64,000 nt of DNA from NCBI GenBank assembly GCA_030549495.1, contig JAUIRK010000761.1, positions 288,501 to 352,500 on the forward strand, written 5' to 3'. Source of the DNA: Nectonema munidae (lineage: Eukaryota; Nematomorpha; Nectonematoida; Nectonematidae). Numbering within the stretch: position 1 is the first letter of the stretch; every line of letters starts with the position of its first letter. The notes beneath the pieces were generated by a model. The model was not told where the DNA came from and did not search any database. It was given only the letters and a program-made list of their open reading frames with translations. Made by a program: the position numbers and the translations under genes. This document shows, one piece after another, positions 13,359 through 25,500 of the stretch.

Positions 13359-13482
13359 TGTTGCGTAAGTTGCACTATCCGTGCATCGATAAACGGCTTT
13401 CCAATGCAATCCCCGTGCATCGATAAAAGCCAATTGCATTGGAAAGACGTTTATCGATGCACGAATAGTGCAACATTACCAA
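13359..13482. repeat. Long hairpin (inverted repeat), MITE-like
   Basis: Left arm ttgcactatccgtgcatcga continues to about 13410. The right arm, about 13433-13473, is its complement with a few mismatches. The loop of about 22 bases repeats part of the arm (gtgcatcgataaaagcc). The arms are about 42 bp. It sits in the insertion that splits the piggyBac transposase. Confidence 0.85.
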
Positions 13483-13711
13483 AAGGTTGTTCTATTTCAC
13501 AATTGGTGTTAACTTGAATTTTATGAACATCGACTTTATTCAACATTGCCACCCATCTAGATTTTATTTCCATCTTGTATTGTGATGAATATCATAAATT
13601 TTACAAAAAAGAAACTTTACCATTCAAAGTTTGTAGCGATAAAGAGGATGTCCACATTTTTTGCACCTATATATATAGTATTCCTTGACTTCAAATACAC
13701 TAGATACCTTC

Positions 13712-13881
13712 CAGTGGCGGATCCAGGAGGAGGGGGGGGGGGTTATTTTTGGCAAAATAATGTTAAAAATATGAAAACAGGTAATTAGTGATTCTAAAAG
13801 ACATAATACAGCTGTCGTATTCTATGAAGTCTTAAGATTTCGCCCCCTCCCTCTTATAAGAAATTTCTGGATCCGCCACTG
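13712..13881. mobile_element. hAT-type MITE with 8-bp target duplication
   Basis: Termini CAGTGGCGGATCC and GGATCCGCCACTG are perfect inverted repeats. The flanks ATACCTTC (13704-13711) and GTACCTTC (13882-13889) match at 7 of 8 positions, as expected for hAT. The interior matches the longer copy at 1141-1408. It is inserted within the piggyBac above. Confidence 0.9.
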
Positions 13882-14136
13882 GTACCTTCAAATAGACTAT
13901 AGAGGGTATATCTTTGTTTTATTGATAGAGCTTGAATTGAATTGGAATTTTTTTGACATTTTGTATTTTATATGTAAACAGCACATCGCTACAAATTTTA
14001 TCGACTTGTCAAATAGGATATTTTTCATCAGAATAATTTCAATATTTTTTATAGTAAAGCTGAACCTCGTTTTGAAAATCTACGTTACTGCTATGAAAGG
14101 TTTTCTGTAGAAGATCTTCTGGCTTACCTAGGCTGC

Positions 14137-15312
14137 TTGCTATACATGGGCCAATCTAAAGATCAACGTGCTGATATAAAGTTTTTATTTTCCGATAAAA
14201 ATGGAGAACCTTTTCTGAAGGCAGCAATAAGCAGGGACATGTTTATTTTGGTCAAAACATTTATTAGATTTGATTATAAAAGTAACAGAAATACTTGTGA
14301 CAAACTATCACCTATAAGGTACTTGCACGATGAATTTTCCAAAAGTTGTCATAAGTATTGGCGTCCGAAGTACTATGTTACTATAGATGAGCAACTTGTG
14401 AAGTTTAGAGGAAGATCGCCAATAAAAGTTTACGATCCCTTTAAACCAGGCAGATATGGCATGAAAGTAAATCATAATGTTGATTCTGTTAACTTTTATG
14501 TATTGTCAAGTGAAGTATATGTTTCAGGATTGAGTGACAAAAGCTATTTCAAATCTACTAATATTGTAAAAAGACTTGTAGCAATATCTAATATACCAAA
14601 AGGTTGTGGAATTTATGTTGATAGATTTTTTATCGCCCATGAGTTATGTTGTTGGGCGGTAGATCGTAAACTCACGGTTTGTGGAACAGTTAGAGCAAAC
14701 CGTAGATTTATGCCACATATAATTCGACCTTCATATGATTTAAATTTGGTAGATTGTGAGAGCAAATTTTTATATACAAAATACTCTTCGCTAACAGTTT
14801 ACATCCCAAAAAAACATTCTGGTAAAGCATTTAGACCTGTTTACATAATGTCTAGCCAGCATCTTTCGGAAATTGAATTAGTCGGTAGTCAGAGAAAACC
14901 CCAAACTATTTTAGATTATAACATGTATAAAGCGGGTGTAGATGCTTTCAACAAGATGGCTAGAGATTATTCGTGCTACAGAACCCCAAGAAGATGTCCA
15001 ATGGCGATTTTTACAAATTTATTAGACATCGCTGCAAATAATAGTTGGGTCATTATGAAATCAAACATCCCAGAAAGGTATCCGAGTGTCAGAAAAGGTG
15101 GACGAAAGTGTTTCATTAGAAGTTTGGCTCTACATCTAACTGAAAAGGCCATGCAAATCAGATGCCAAAGTTCATCAACATGTGTTGGCACAAGAAAAAT
15201 TTATCCTTTTATGGTTTCGAAGCATCCAATCAGCCAACTACATCACATGGAAGAGGTTATTGTTTCGTTTCAAATTATAAACCAAGAAAAAGAAGTACAA
15301 GAAAGTGCATAA
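14137..15312 (+). pseudogene. piggyBac transposase, main open frame (391 codons)
   Basis: This is the catalytic part of the piggyBac at 12296-15848. It shows the helical domain (AAISRDMFILVKTFIRFD), Asp1 in YVTIDEQLVKFRGRSP, Asp2 in GIYVDRFFIAHELC, the GTVRANRRFMP motif, Asp3 in YKAGVDAFNKMARDYS, and the conserved TPRRCPMAIFTNLLDIAA. The usual DNFFTS around Asp2 reads DRFF, as in the copy at 54365-56709. The frame is lost between about 15170 and 15240. The Cys-rich tail continues in another frame (KPRKRSTRKCIKCQRP, about 15284-15331) and then needs one more shift to read the final CRECED and its stop at about 15380. True start is upstream; the Met at 14137 is internal. Inactive as it stands. 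Confidence 0.9.
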
Positions 15313-15851
15313 AATGTCAAAGGCCTGTTGTAAAAATCACACAGTACTTATTTGCAGGGAGTGTGAAGACTCATAAACTTTCTAATCTTCAAATAAACAT
15401 TTTTTTCTTTTATCTTTTTCACACTTTTGTGTAATAGAGTTTTTGAGAGTGAAATAATTGTTATCATAATCAGAAATTGTAAACATAAAGTAAAAAACTT
15501 TATCAGAAAATGTGGTATTTTGAAAAAAATTAAAAATTGTAATTTTAGATAAAATATTTCTTCCGTGGTTTGAATTTTTTGCTAACCGAAAAGTAAAAAA
15601 TATTTTAACGAAATTTTTGTTTGCTAGAAAAATTTTACTTTTTTTTGTAGATGGCGTTAAAAAATGGATTGAACCATTTTCTCCAATTTTTAAACATAAA
15701 AATGTTATCACTTTATTCAGAATAATTCTACAAGCATAATTTCAAATTTACGTGTTAGATTCAATACAGGTTGTCTATCTTTTTTTATGATTAAAATGAC
15801 TTTCAAAATTGCTTTGGGAGTAAAACTCCCATCTCCGTCGTGCGAGGGTAC

Positions 15852-16488
15852 TGCAATGCAACACTTCAGTTAGCATTCACATAAGAGGGAACACATGCAA
15901 ATACCACGTGGTTACACATACACGTGTTTACACATACCGCGTGTAATCATACCCTGCATAGAAAACAAGAAAATGAAATTTTAGTTTTCTACTATTTAAA
16001 ATACAATGAGTGACGTATCTTTATATTTGTGATTAAGTTGTCTTTCTTTATCATATTTTCTTATTTCGTTTTAAACAAGTAAAATATTAATATCTCACCG
16101 CCCCCTTGAACCCTGCTGTAGGGGATACGTCAAATTAGTTTTCAAAAAACGTAAGTTATACTGTAACATTTTTTAGTTTTTGTTGAAGCTCTATAACTTT
16201 TTCTGATAGACTTTTTTTCCTTAAAAGTTATTATAAAAGGTAAATCGTAAAATGTTAAAAGTTATTTTACTTTTTGTAGCTTGCACCAATTTAGCTTTTA
16301 AACTATTTTTGAATGATGCTTAGAAAAATGAAGTAATGCAATCTTAATTTATTGTTTGATTTTTGTTTGTACAATTTTATCTTTATTTGATACCCTTTTT
16401 TGAGAGTCTAACTAACTTCACTTATTCTTATACACAAAAATTCTAACATTTTAGTACGAGTTGTTGTTTTGTTTCGAAAACTATTCAG
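15852..16488. other. No recognisable feature before UGCG exons
   Basis: AT-rich. Around 15903-15940 there are three close cacgtg/cacgtgt/ccgcgtg motifs, which may be chance. I found no earlier UGCG exon here. Confidence 0.4.
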
Positions 16489-16563
16489 ACCCAGCACTTC
16501 CCACCGTTCAGCGACTAATTTCCCAGTACCCAAGTGTGCCTTGTCGCATCTTCTACAGCTGCA
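16489..16563 (+). CDS. UGCG: UGCG exon a
   Basis: The acceptor is ctattcag. The exon starts with the last two bases of a split codon (xAC, Asp if the previous exon ends in G), then PALPTVQRLISQYPSVPC and RIFYSC, and ends with one base before gtattttt. It aligns with human [20 protein letters not shown]. The Asp at the start corresponds to the first conserved Asp of GT21. Exact 3' boundary rests on phase match with the next exon. Confidence 0.75.
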
Positions 16564-19500
16564 GTATTTTTCATCTCTATTCCCTTCCTATTCCAATTTA
16601 AGCTTTCTCTTTCTTTTTAGGAGAAACTATCCAGATTCTTAATCCCAAAGTCAAGAATATTTACCCCGCATACTCTGGGGTCACACACTCTCTCATTTGC
16701 ATATCTGATTCCTCCATCAAAAGTCTTTTTTTAAATATTTTTTTAATAGTTGTCCGAAAAGGATAAATTCTAGAGGAAAGCATTACGAGTGTCTAGCTAC
16801 GCCTTTCATTCTCGATGGTGTCGGGTTTGAATCCCTGTATTTTAATATGACTGCCCATTTGCACTTTATCAATGAAAGATAGACAAGTCAAGGAAAAATT
16901 TAAACTAGACCATTTTGTAACTTTTTCTGAATAACCTCTAAGAAGTTAAATAGCAAACCTGTCTATAGCGGCAGCCAAAGGGAAACGACACAATTCGCTA
17001 CTATAGAAAGGTCAGTGGCCGTTTTGAATTTCAATGTTTGCATTGTATGATACCATAAATCTACGTAATTCTGTAAATTACATGAGATTTTTTTATTTAC
17101 TTTATTTTTTCTTTTACTTCTGCTCTTTTTAAATTTTTTTTTATTTGTCAGATTCCGTTACGAGCCCCACTCCAACGCATTACCGACATCAAGACTGGGG
17201 AGTATCTCACTCTATGTCATGTTAGGCTGAAAAGGGCTATTTGATGACTGTTACCTTTAAAAAATGCTGCTTGGTTATGACAGAGGACTGACGTCAGATC
17301 TTTTTAAAGAAATCAAAGATCGTGGTCTGTCAGGCCTCCTCTCTCTGTTATTAACATTCTTGCTGGACTGTGTCTGCTAAGTCGGTGGACATCTCTAGTA
17401 TCTCGGTAAAACCTTTGTTGGCGCAAACGCTCGTATATCGGCGTGGGTTATGTCTGGCTGCTCTATAGCTCCTCCTATTCACTGTCATCACTATCCTCTC
17501 CGTTAGATCCTCTCGCTTCATTTCATGGATGATTCCTCACAGTTTTCATTTCTGGAAATTAAGTTTTGCCGCCTTTATAATGTCCTGGTCCATGTGCTGG
17601 GTGATAGAGGTGGTGCTAGGAAAGAAGAAGACCAGTTTGACGTTCGACAATGGCAGGTGGGGTGGCAAAGAGCATTGCCATTAGCATATGGATCCTTCGA
17701 CTTTGTCATTGCTCATTGTATCTTCTTGTTGAGTTTTGTCATGAAGAGTTGAAACAGATTGCTAGTCATTCAGGCCTTATTGCTTGCATGGTTTACAAGG
17801 AGATCCTTACGTTTTATTTTACGCAAGCTACGTTGTTTGATTGACTTAACCATAATCATCTCAGACTCTTTTTCTCGGAAGTCTTGGCACAAAGTATGAG
17901 AACGATGCGCTCCTTTTACTTTTCACCAGAGCATTCTGTCTCTATGAAGTGGTGGTTGTAGACTCAACAGATGCCTTAAAGAAAAGTCCCATTTTATCCA
18001 TATTGAATATGCCACGGAGGTCGTAGTAGGCGCACGCGTTGGATATTCTTTGCTTCAAGTCGTCTACAACACCTGTCTCAACTCAATCTTGCAGTTCATC
18101 TTGCCAAAGATGATGTGCCGACGATAGAATGCCGCTAGCCAGCCGTTTGATAGGTTGAAGTAATGGAGTGCTAACTGCACTGTTACCTTCATTGCCTTCT
18201 AAAGAAGAGAGTTGTTATTGCGTTTTGTTCAGCATTTGTTGTTTTCTCTCTCCCGGTCGAGTGATACATTTCTTTCTAGCTGAATGATCCACTCCTGCTT
18301 CCTCTTCTCCTCTTCAGTATGTTTAGGATTTGAATCCTCCTCCAGCTATACCCTTGGGTGGAAAACATCTCAGTAATGGAACAGGCGCTCAACATGTCTT
18401 TGTCGTGCATCTTGATCATTTTTTTCTTTTTTCAAACGAGGATGAATGCCGATCTTCGATCGATTTTACAGCGTTGTGAGCCATCGCAGAGTTGTGGAAT
18501 TGGAAGTAAACCCATAAGAAAAAGTTGAACGACGGTGATGCGATGCGATGTGATTGTGCAAAAGAAGCATACGTTTGTTGCTAACTTTGATGTGTAACTT
18601 GTGTAATACCTAACCGACAATAACTGGTGCTTGCGCATATAGCATATTACTCTATAAACAGAAGATAAACTCAACTGTATAACTTGTGTGTTATATCAAA
18701 ACTCATGAAAGAGAGATTCTGGAATCATTAAGATAGTCATCATAATCTTGAAGATCCATCTTTACACTGTGACATCGAATGGATTGAACAAAATTCAGAC
18801 CATTGAAAGTTAGTATCCCTCTCAGACTTTCTTCATAGTCTTCGCACTTATCGAATAATTGATAATAATAAATCAATCAATATGTTTTTTCATAATAAAA
18901 TGAGTGGCCGCGTTAGGCAGGTGGCCGTTTATAAAGGGCGTATAGTATAGCAATTTTGAAGGGGGAATATTTTAGTGACGGCTATAAGCAGGTGGCTGCA
19001 AAGGCAGGGTAACATCATTTTTTAATTTAAATAGTTGGGCATTTAATTAGGATATCATCTCGAATAAAAATAAATTCTCTTAGGTATCTGCTTACATGCT
19101 TATATATATTTTGTTTCTAGTGATGTACCGATCTCAATTTTTTATCGATCAAAGAATCGAAACATATTATTTACAAAATCAAAAAATATTTATTCTTTTT
19201 AAATATATCGCTGGCTTCCGTTACTTTTAGAATAGAAAGTTAATCATTTTTATCAAATAATGCATATAGGAAACTAAAAGTACCGGGATCCAACGATATA
19301 TTTGGAAAGAATAAATATTTTTTGATTCTTTGATTACAGAATTGTATTTTGATTATTTCATTGTTTGACAAATATATTATTTAAAATCCTGTACATTGCA
19401 AAAATATAGGTTATAATTTTTTCAACATTCTTTTGTATTATTCTACTGTAGATACACGTTGGGAATGTCAAAAAATTTGTCTACTCGCCTTCAACCATGA

Positions 19501-22500
19501 GATAATATCATTACATAACAGAGAAGCGTTTCCTAAAACTTCTTCATATTTGAAAAAATTTCTTTGTCAATGTATTTTAAGGAAACTCGCATGATAAACA
19601 AGACACATCAAATTTAACAACCGTTTGAGCTCAAAATTGCCAAAATTAAAAATATGCACCCGTCATCTGCTAATTATAAAACAAAACTGATTATTACAAA
19701 ATTTTACGCTAAATTTTACTTGTAATTACAATGGTATGAAGCCGATGAAATAAGCATCAACAAAAATTTAGTTTTAGAAGTTTCTACTAGTATAGTTTGC
19801 GGTTACAATTCGTTTTCTTAAACATATAATATTAAATATTTTGATCTTTTTTCTCCACTGAGCTTTTTGGAGAAATCAAAGTGACTTTTTTCGCTGTGAA
19901 TTAAATGTCTTATACCATACTGAAAACAATGAATGCTTGTTATTGTGTTAATTTTAAGGGAATTTTTTACCTAAAAATAATATTTTAGTGATTCAATAAA
20001 CAATTCAAAGAAGAAAAATAATCAAAAGGATGTTCAAAAAGGAATATAAATTACAAAATTTTGTTGGAAATGTTTTTTCTCACCACCAATACAATTGAAA
20101 ATTGAATTAAGTAGTCGATTTGTGCATGAAGATAGTTTAATCTCTTATGATATTTGGCAAAGAATCAATATGAGCCTATAAATTCTAAAGAAAACATTTC
20201 AATTAAGAATGCCAACCGATTGTTATTATTGCTTAAACGTAATTCAAGGGATTTCAGAGTGAAACATGTTGTTTTTATAAATTGATCTACGCCCCCTATT
20301 ATGCATAAAAATCGGAGATTGTAGGTGAAGGGGGGGGGGGGGTGATATGAAATGTTGAATTAGTAAGAAGATGGGCCTGGTGTCCTGAATGTTGTGTTAC
20401 ATATCCTTTTCGAGGGGCAGAGTGAGTTGAAATTTCAATAATTTTTCAATATTTAACCTATTATCGGCCAAATTTTTTGTTTTATTAATTTAAGTTGTAA
20501 CTCATTATAATTTTATGTTTGAAAACAGAAAAAGTTGAACAATTCTAGTCGCCATATGTCGACTATTATGGGCAAAAACGTAGGAAAAAGTAAATTCATT
20601 TTTATTATCAAATTACAGTTAAACTTGTCTAAACCGAAGTTGAAGTAAACACGCAATTTTTTTCGGTTTGATAGAAGTCTAGGTTGAGAGAGTGAGTACA
20701 GTTGTGAATTGACTCAAATCAACGTTTGAACGTCCTAATTAGATCTCCACTTCCCACTATTCTGCTCAAAGCCGGTACAAACTACCTTCTGGTTATAAAC
20801 ACCCCATAATACTCACACATTGGCTTATAGAAATAGTAAATAGTGTGTGATAATTTTTATTCAAGTGTGAATTATTTAAAAAAAAATATTTGTTCAAAGT
20901 TGTTTGTTTGAAGCTGAGTTTTTTCTTAATCAACTCTGATTCGTCTTCTTGTAAAATTTTAGAAGCAGCTTCGTACATCGTTGTTTTTGATGTATTCAAA
21001 GCAAATATTTTCACAGCATGCATCATTGAAACCACATCTTCAATAGTGATAGAACTTTCCGTGGTAGTATCCTGGCTACTTAAGCTTTAAGTCTAGGAAT
21101 TTTCATTTTCAAAATACTCTTCCAAGATAACTTCTTCCCAATCAGAGGAATCATTTACAATGTGAATATTTTTGTCAATATTAATATATTCTTGCAAATC
21201 TAAATCAGTATCAGTGATCTGTTGAAAGATCCTGCTCATCTTCTATTTCCAAATTTTGAACAAAACTAGTTTCTCTGATAAACCCACAATGATAGAAGCA
21301 CGAAGTAATAGTTGAAGTTTTAACCCTATTCCTTGATCTAAAAGGCATCTAAAACAGTGACTATTTTAGCAAAAAAAATTGCAAACTTCCCATTTTTGCA
21401 ATAATGTGCAAATTCACTTGCTTTCGGTAATTTACTTTAAAAGAGCGAATAATTCCGTGATCTTTTACATTATCAAGTTCTACCAAAGTATGTGATTGAG
21501 CATTATGAAGAAACATCAAAATGTTTCTTTGATATGTCTTCATTTCTTTATCAAGTGTTTGAACACATTGAACAAAAATTTTAAACGTCATCCATCCATT
21601 TTTATTATGTTCCCATCTCACTGCAAGATCATTTACTAGTGAGTTAAAATATCGCGGTTTTTTTGCTTTCCCTATTAGCAATGAAGAAAGTTTTTCGCCT
21701 GTTTGATTACAAGCAAGCATTATAGTTGGACGGTCTTTAGAAGTTCTTCCACCCTTACATTTATCACCTCTTATGGCAAGTGTTTTTGCAGACATAGCAC
21801 GAAAATAAAGCGCCGTTTCATCACAAATAAAAACATTACAAGCCCCATAGTCTTTACATATTGAGTCAATTCTTTCTTTAAAATTAGTAACATCATTTAA
21901 ATTCACATCATTACTTTCTCCAACAACTTGAAACGGTTTTATAGAGTGTCTGGCTTTAAAAGAGTCTAACCAATCTGTGCATGCTTTGAATTTGGTGAAC
22001 CCTAATTCTTTTGCGTAATTTAAAGCTTTATCACAAATTATAGGACCAGAAATACTGATCTTTTTCGCCCTTGCTTTCTGAAACCACGTCCATGTAAGAT
22101 CATTGATTTCTTCAGATTTAGATTTAAGTGTACATCTTTTTTTGTCCTCGGGAACATAATTTTTGAAATGAGATGAATAGGAATTTTGTTTTTTCAAGAT
22201 GTTTGATACGGTACTCACTCCAATACCATACTTTTTCTGAGGTATTTCAATGTAGGTTTGCGTTTTGAAGAAGCATGTTTAATCAGACTTAATTTCTTTT
22301 CAAATTTAGCTCTACACGAGAACGCTTTTTTATAGGTGGAGACATATAGGTAAGAAAAAATTGAAAACAGAAGGAAAGAAATTGTATGAAATCAAATAAG
22401 TATTTACGTCAAATTTATGTAATGTAGAATGAAAGTAGATTTTTTACTCACTATTAGATGACGTAGTAGTGCACTTTAAAGTTACGCACAATTGTGTTCA

Positions 22501-25500
22501 ATTTCCTGTGCAATCTCTATGCCTTTATCATGCACATTCTTTTTCTTTGTATTGTTTTAATTTTCTGAAACCTCTAATCACTATATTTTAACATCATATG
22601 TTTTCTGTCACACCTTGATTGCACATCAATTTTCAATGATAACAGTCAATTCATATCAAAGCAAGTCTACTGTCATTTTCATCATATCTTGTTCGATTGT
22701 GCATTAGAAAACTATTATGGCTGAAATATTTTTATTTGGAATTTTACTCGTTGAGGAAATTGAATGAAAACCTTCTTTTTAGCGATATCAAGTACTCGCT
22801 TCCTGTAAGAAAGTCTTTAAGGACGACCAACATTTTTTCGGAAGAGACGCCTCAAAGCTCAGAAGGCTTTTTACAGCATATCTTTCAAACTCAAGCTGTG
22901 AAATTTGATCCGATTGTTCTTTATCAATGTATATCTCAAGAATTGACTAAATAATAAAATAATAATTCTCCGGTACCACTTTTTACCACCAAAGTTGCAA
23001 CTATACTTTTCTATATTCCAATCGTTCAAGTCGACTCCTCCATGTAAGAGTTGTATAATTTGACAACTTGGGGAATTTGAACTTATAAGACGCTATCTTT
23101 TTGTCCTCTATTTATTTTTTCGAAATTCTATTTGCTCTCAAACACCCAGTCGCTAAAAGACCCTTTTACTCATGTCAAAGAGTAAAGTTTAAAGGTAAGG
23201 AAGTGAAAAAATTATCGGAAAAAATGTTACTTCCAACAGGTAAGCTAGAGGTCAAAGAGTTCACTACTTTTGAACCTAAAGGTTCTTTTAATTTGAAGGT
23301 CTCTTTTCCTTGATAAGGTTGGAACTCATAACAATAACCTGTTTTTGCATTGCACATTGGCCAAATTTTATAACCAAATCTGTTAGGCTTGCCTCTCATA
23401 AACTATTTCAGAGTATTTCGTCCAAAATATTGGCACATTTTTTCATCTACTGAAAAGTATTCGTCAAGATACTTGAATTTTGAAATTTTTTGATTTAAAA
23501 TATTTATCAAAGGTCGAATTTTGAAGTATTTGTCTTGACTTTTCGAAATTTTTTCATTGTTATTGAAATAGAAAAAGCGTTTCTATTCTCTAAATTTGTT
23601 TCTTGTCATGACTTGCTTTACGAGTTCTGACCTAACATCACAATCATCTGACCAAAACATTTCTTGTCCATAAGAATGATATCCGGATAATAAAAGAATT
23701 CCCAAGAAGCAAATAAAAAAAAATCCGAATTTTTTCAACATATTATGTATACTAGGTATATGTTATGAATATGCAAAAAATAGAAAAAAAAAGTAATTAT
23801 TCATTTTACACGCTAAAATATAGTGAGAATAATTTTTAAGATAGGCATGGTTTAAAATGTTTTTAAAAAATTCTCGCATAAAATTTTCTTTCAAAATTAA
23901 AATTTGTAAATTTTAACACAAAAATTATTTAAAAATTGTTAAAATCAAAAATATATATCAAACATTTTGAAAATTTTAAAATAAGATGAAAGCGATTTGA
24001 ATAAGTAAATGTAAAAATTAGAAAAAAATAATTTTATTATTAAAAAAAATCGCGTTAAAAATGTCAACCTTTTTTTTGACAAAAACCATTTTTAAAAAAA
24101 TATTAGATGACATTTTTTCAATTTTTTTTTCAGAAAATATTTTATTTATGAGTGTAGTAATCCAAAGAAAAAAATTTTAAGAATTATTTTAACATCTCGT
24201 GGAAAAAGAATTTGGGTGATATTTTGAGTTCAAGTACGGGTCTATGAACTTAATTTGTGGTGATTTCGCATAGAAACCATCCTAGTATACAGGTTGGAGA
24301 TGACAATTAAGTTGTATACCCGCGTTCAACCGTACAGGTTATGAGAATATTTCTATACATAATAAAGAAGAGTTTCATAAAACTTCATCAGAAAAATATT
24401 TCTTCAATATTTGTGTGGGCGCGCGTGTGAGAACCATAAATAAAAATTATTTTATATAAATCTACAATTTATGTTATTGTAAGAGAGTGGTTTATAATGA
24501 AATAAACAATTTAAATTTGTGAGGTTAATTATTGAGAAAAATTTAGTAAAACACATCTTTTGATCTTTTTCTCTTCTCATTTTTTCTTCAGTGAACTTAT
24601 CAATAAGCGCAATCCAAAATCCTTATTTTCTGATGAATCAAAGTGTGAACTAAACCCAAAAATTTAGTAACTAAATTACTTTTTTTACTTAAAACTATTT
24701 TTAATTGTATACATTATGAACAGACTTAAATTTTTCAAACTTGAAAGAATTTGTTCCGCACTTAAAATTTTGCCGAATAATTCAAAATTTATAAGTAATA
24801 TAAAAACGAAGGTTCATTTATAAAAAAACCGAAAACCAAAATTATTTTATATAAATCTACAAATAAATTTAGGTTCTGATAGTAGAGTGGTTCTATAATT
24901 GTGTTGGAAATTGTTACAGATTAAAGGTTAAAATTTCTCAAAATGTAACAAGCGTTAAATGTCAAAATAAGCAAATAGAAAAAATCTGCTAATTACGAAG
25001 AAAACTGAAAAATACAAATTTATAAAAGAATTCAAATTTTATTTGTATTTACAATGGTAATGAAGCCCCATGGAATATGCATCGATATGTTGCACGGTGA
25101 AATAATTCAAAAGTTGCATACAATATAAAAACTTACCTAAACATGTTGAAAACTTGCATTACACAGGTATAACTATGACTCGCGAATGGGTGAGATAAAA
25201 TACAAGCATTGAATTGCGATATCTAATTGGGCTACATAAAACACTCATCCGCCTTTCAAAAAAATAAATAAACAGGCTGCTTTATGATACACAAATGTTC
25301 ACATATATATGCCGAACTATAATAATGAACTATTATTATATGTTATATGAAAATGGCCTGTGGTGCAACATTTAAATCTTTATTATGATGTGAGATTCAT
25401 TTGTGCGTGATTTCTTTATCGCACATTGTCGGTATAAATATAACAAATACTCTTCGTTAAAAAAGAGTATGCTATTTCTCAACTACTTATGATATAAGCA

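Larger units (their letters stand above)
12296..15848 (+). mobile_element. piggyBac element with both ends, DRFF-type
   Basis: The ends are inverted: CCCTCGCAAGACGG at 12296 and ccgtcgtgcgaggg at 15848, each accompanied by the subterminal palindrome gggagttttactccc (12343-12358) or its complement (15817-15832). The flanks gtaa and tact are plausible decayed TTAA sites. The transposase N-terminus starts at 12943 (MSSYNSESSSDESS, LVAPDGTKYFWEP, PPGPKGVAKN, IFNLFF). It is interrupted after about 13310 by roughly 0.75 kb containing a hairpin and a MITE, and resumes at about 14085 (ERFSVEDLLAYLGCLLYMG). It is the best preserved DNA transposon in the window but cannot make a full protein. Confidence 0.85.

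Noticed and set aside
15903-15945. Cluster of cacgtg-like E-boxes as a UGCG promoter
   Set aside because: The first UGCG exons are not in this position, and the motif cluster is short enough to be chance.
16795-16855. Another tRNA-like SINE (gggtttgaatccc B box)
   Set aside because: No convincing A box at the right distance and no relative in the window.
17525-17844. A host exon in the less AT-rich stretch
   Set aside because: It lies between the two ends of the Tigger-like relic, and the readable blocks are transposase on the other strand.
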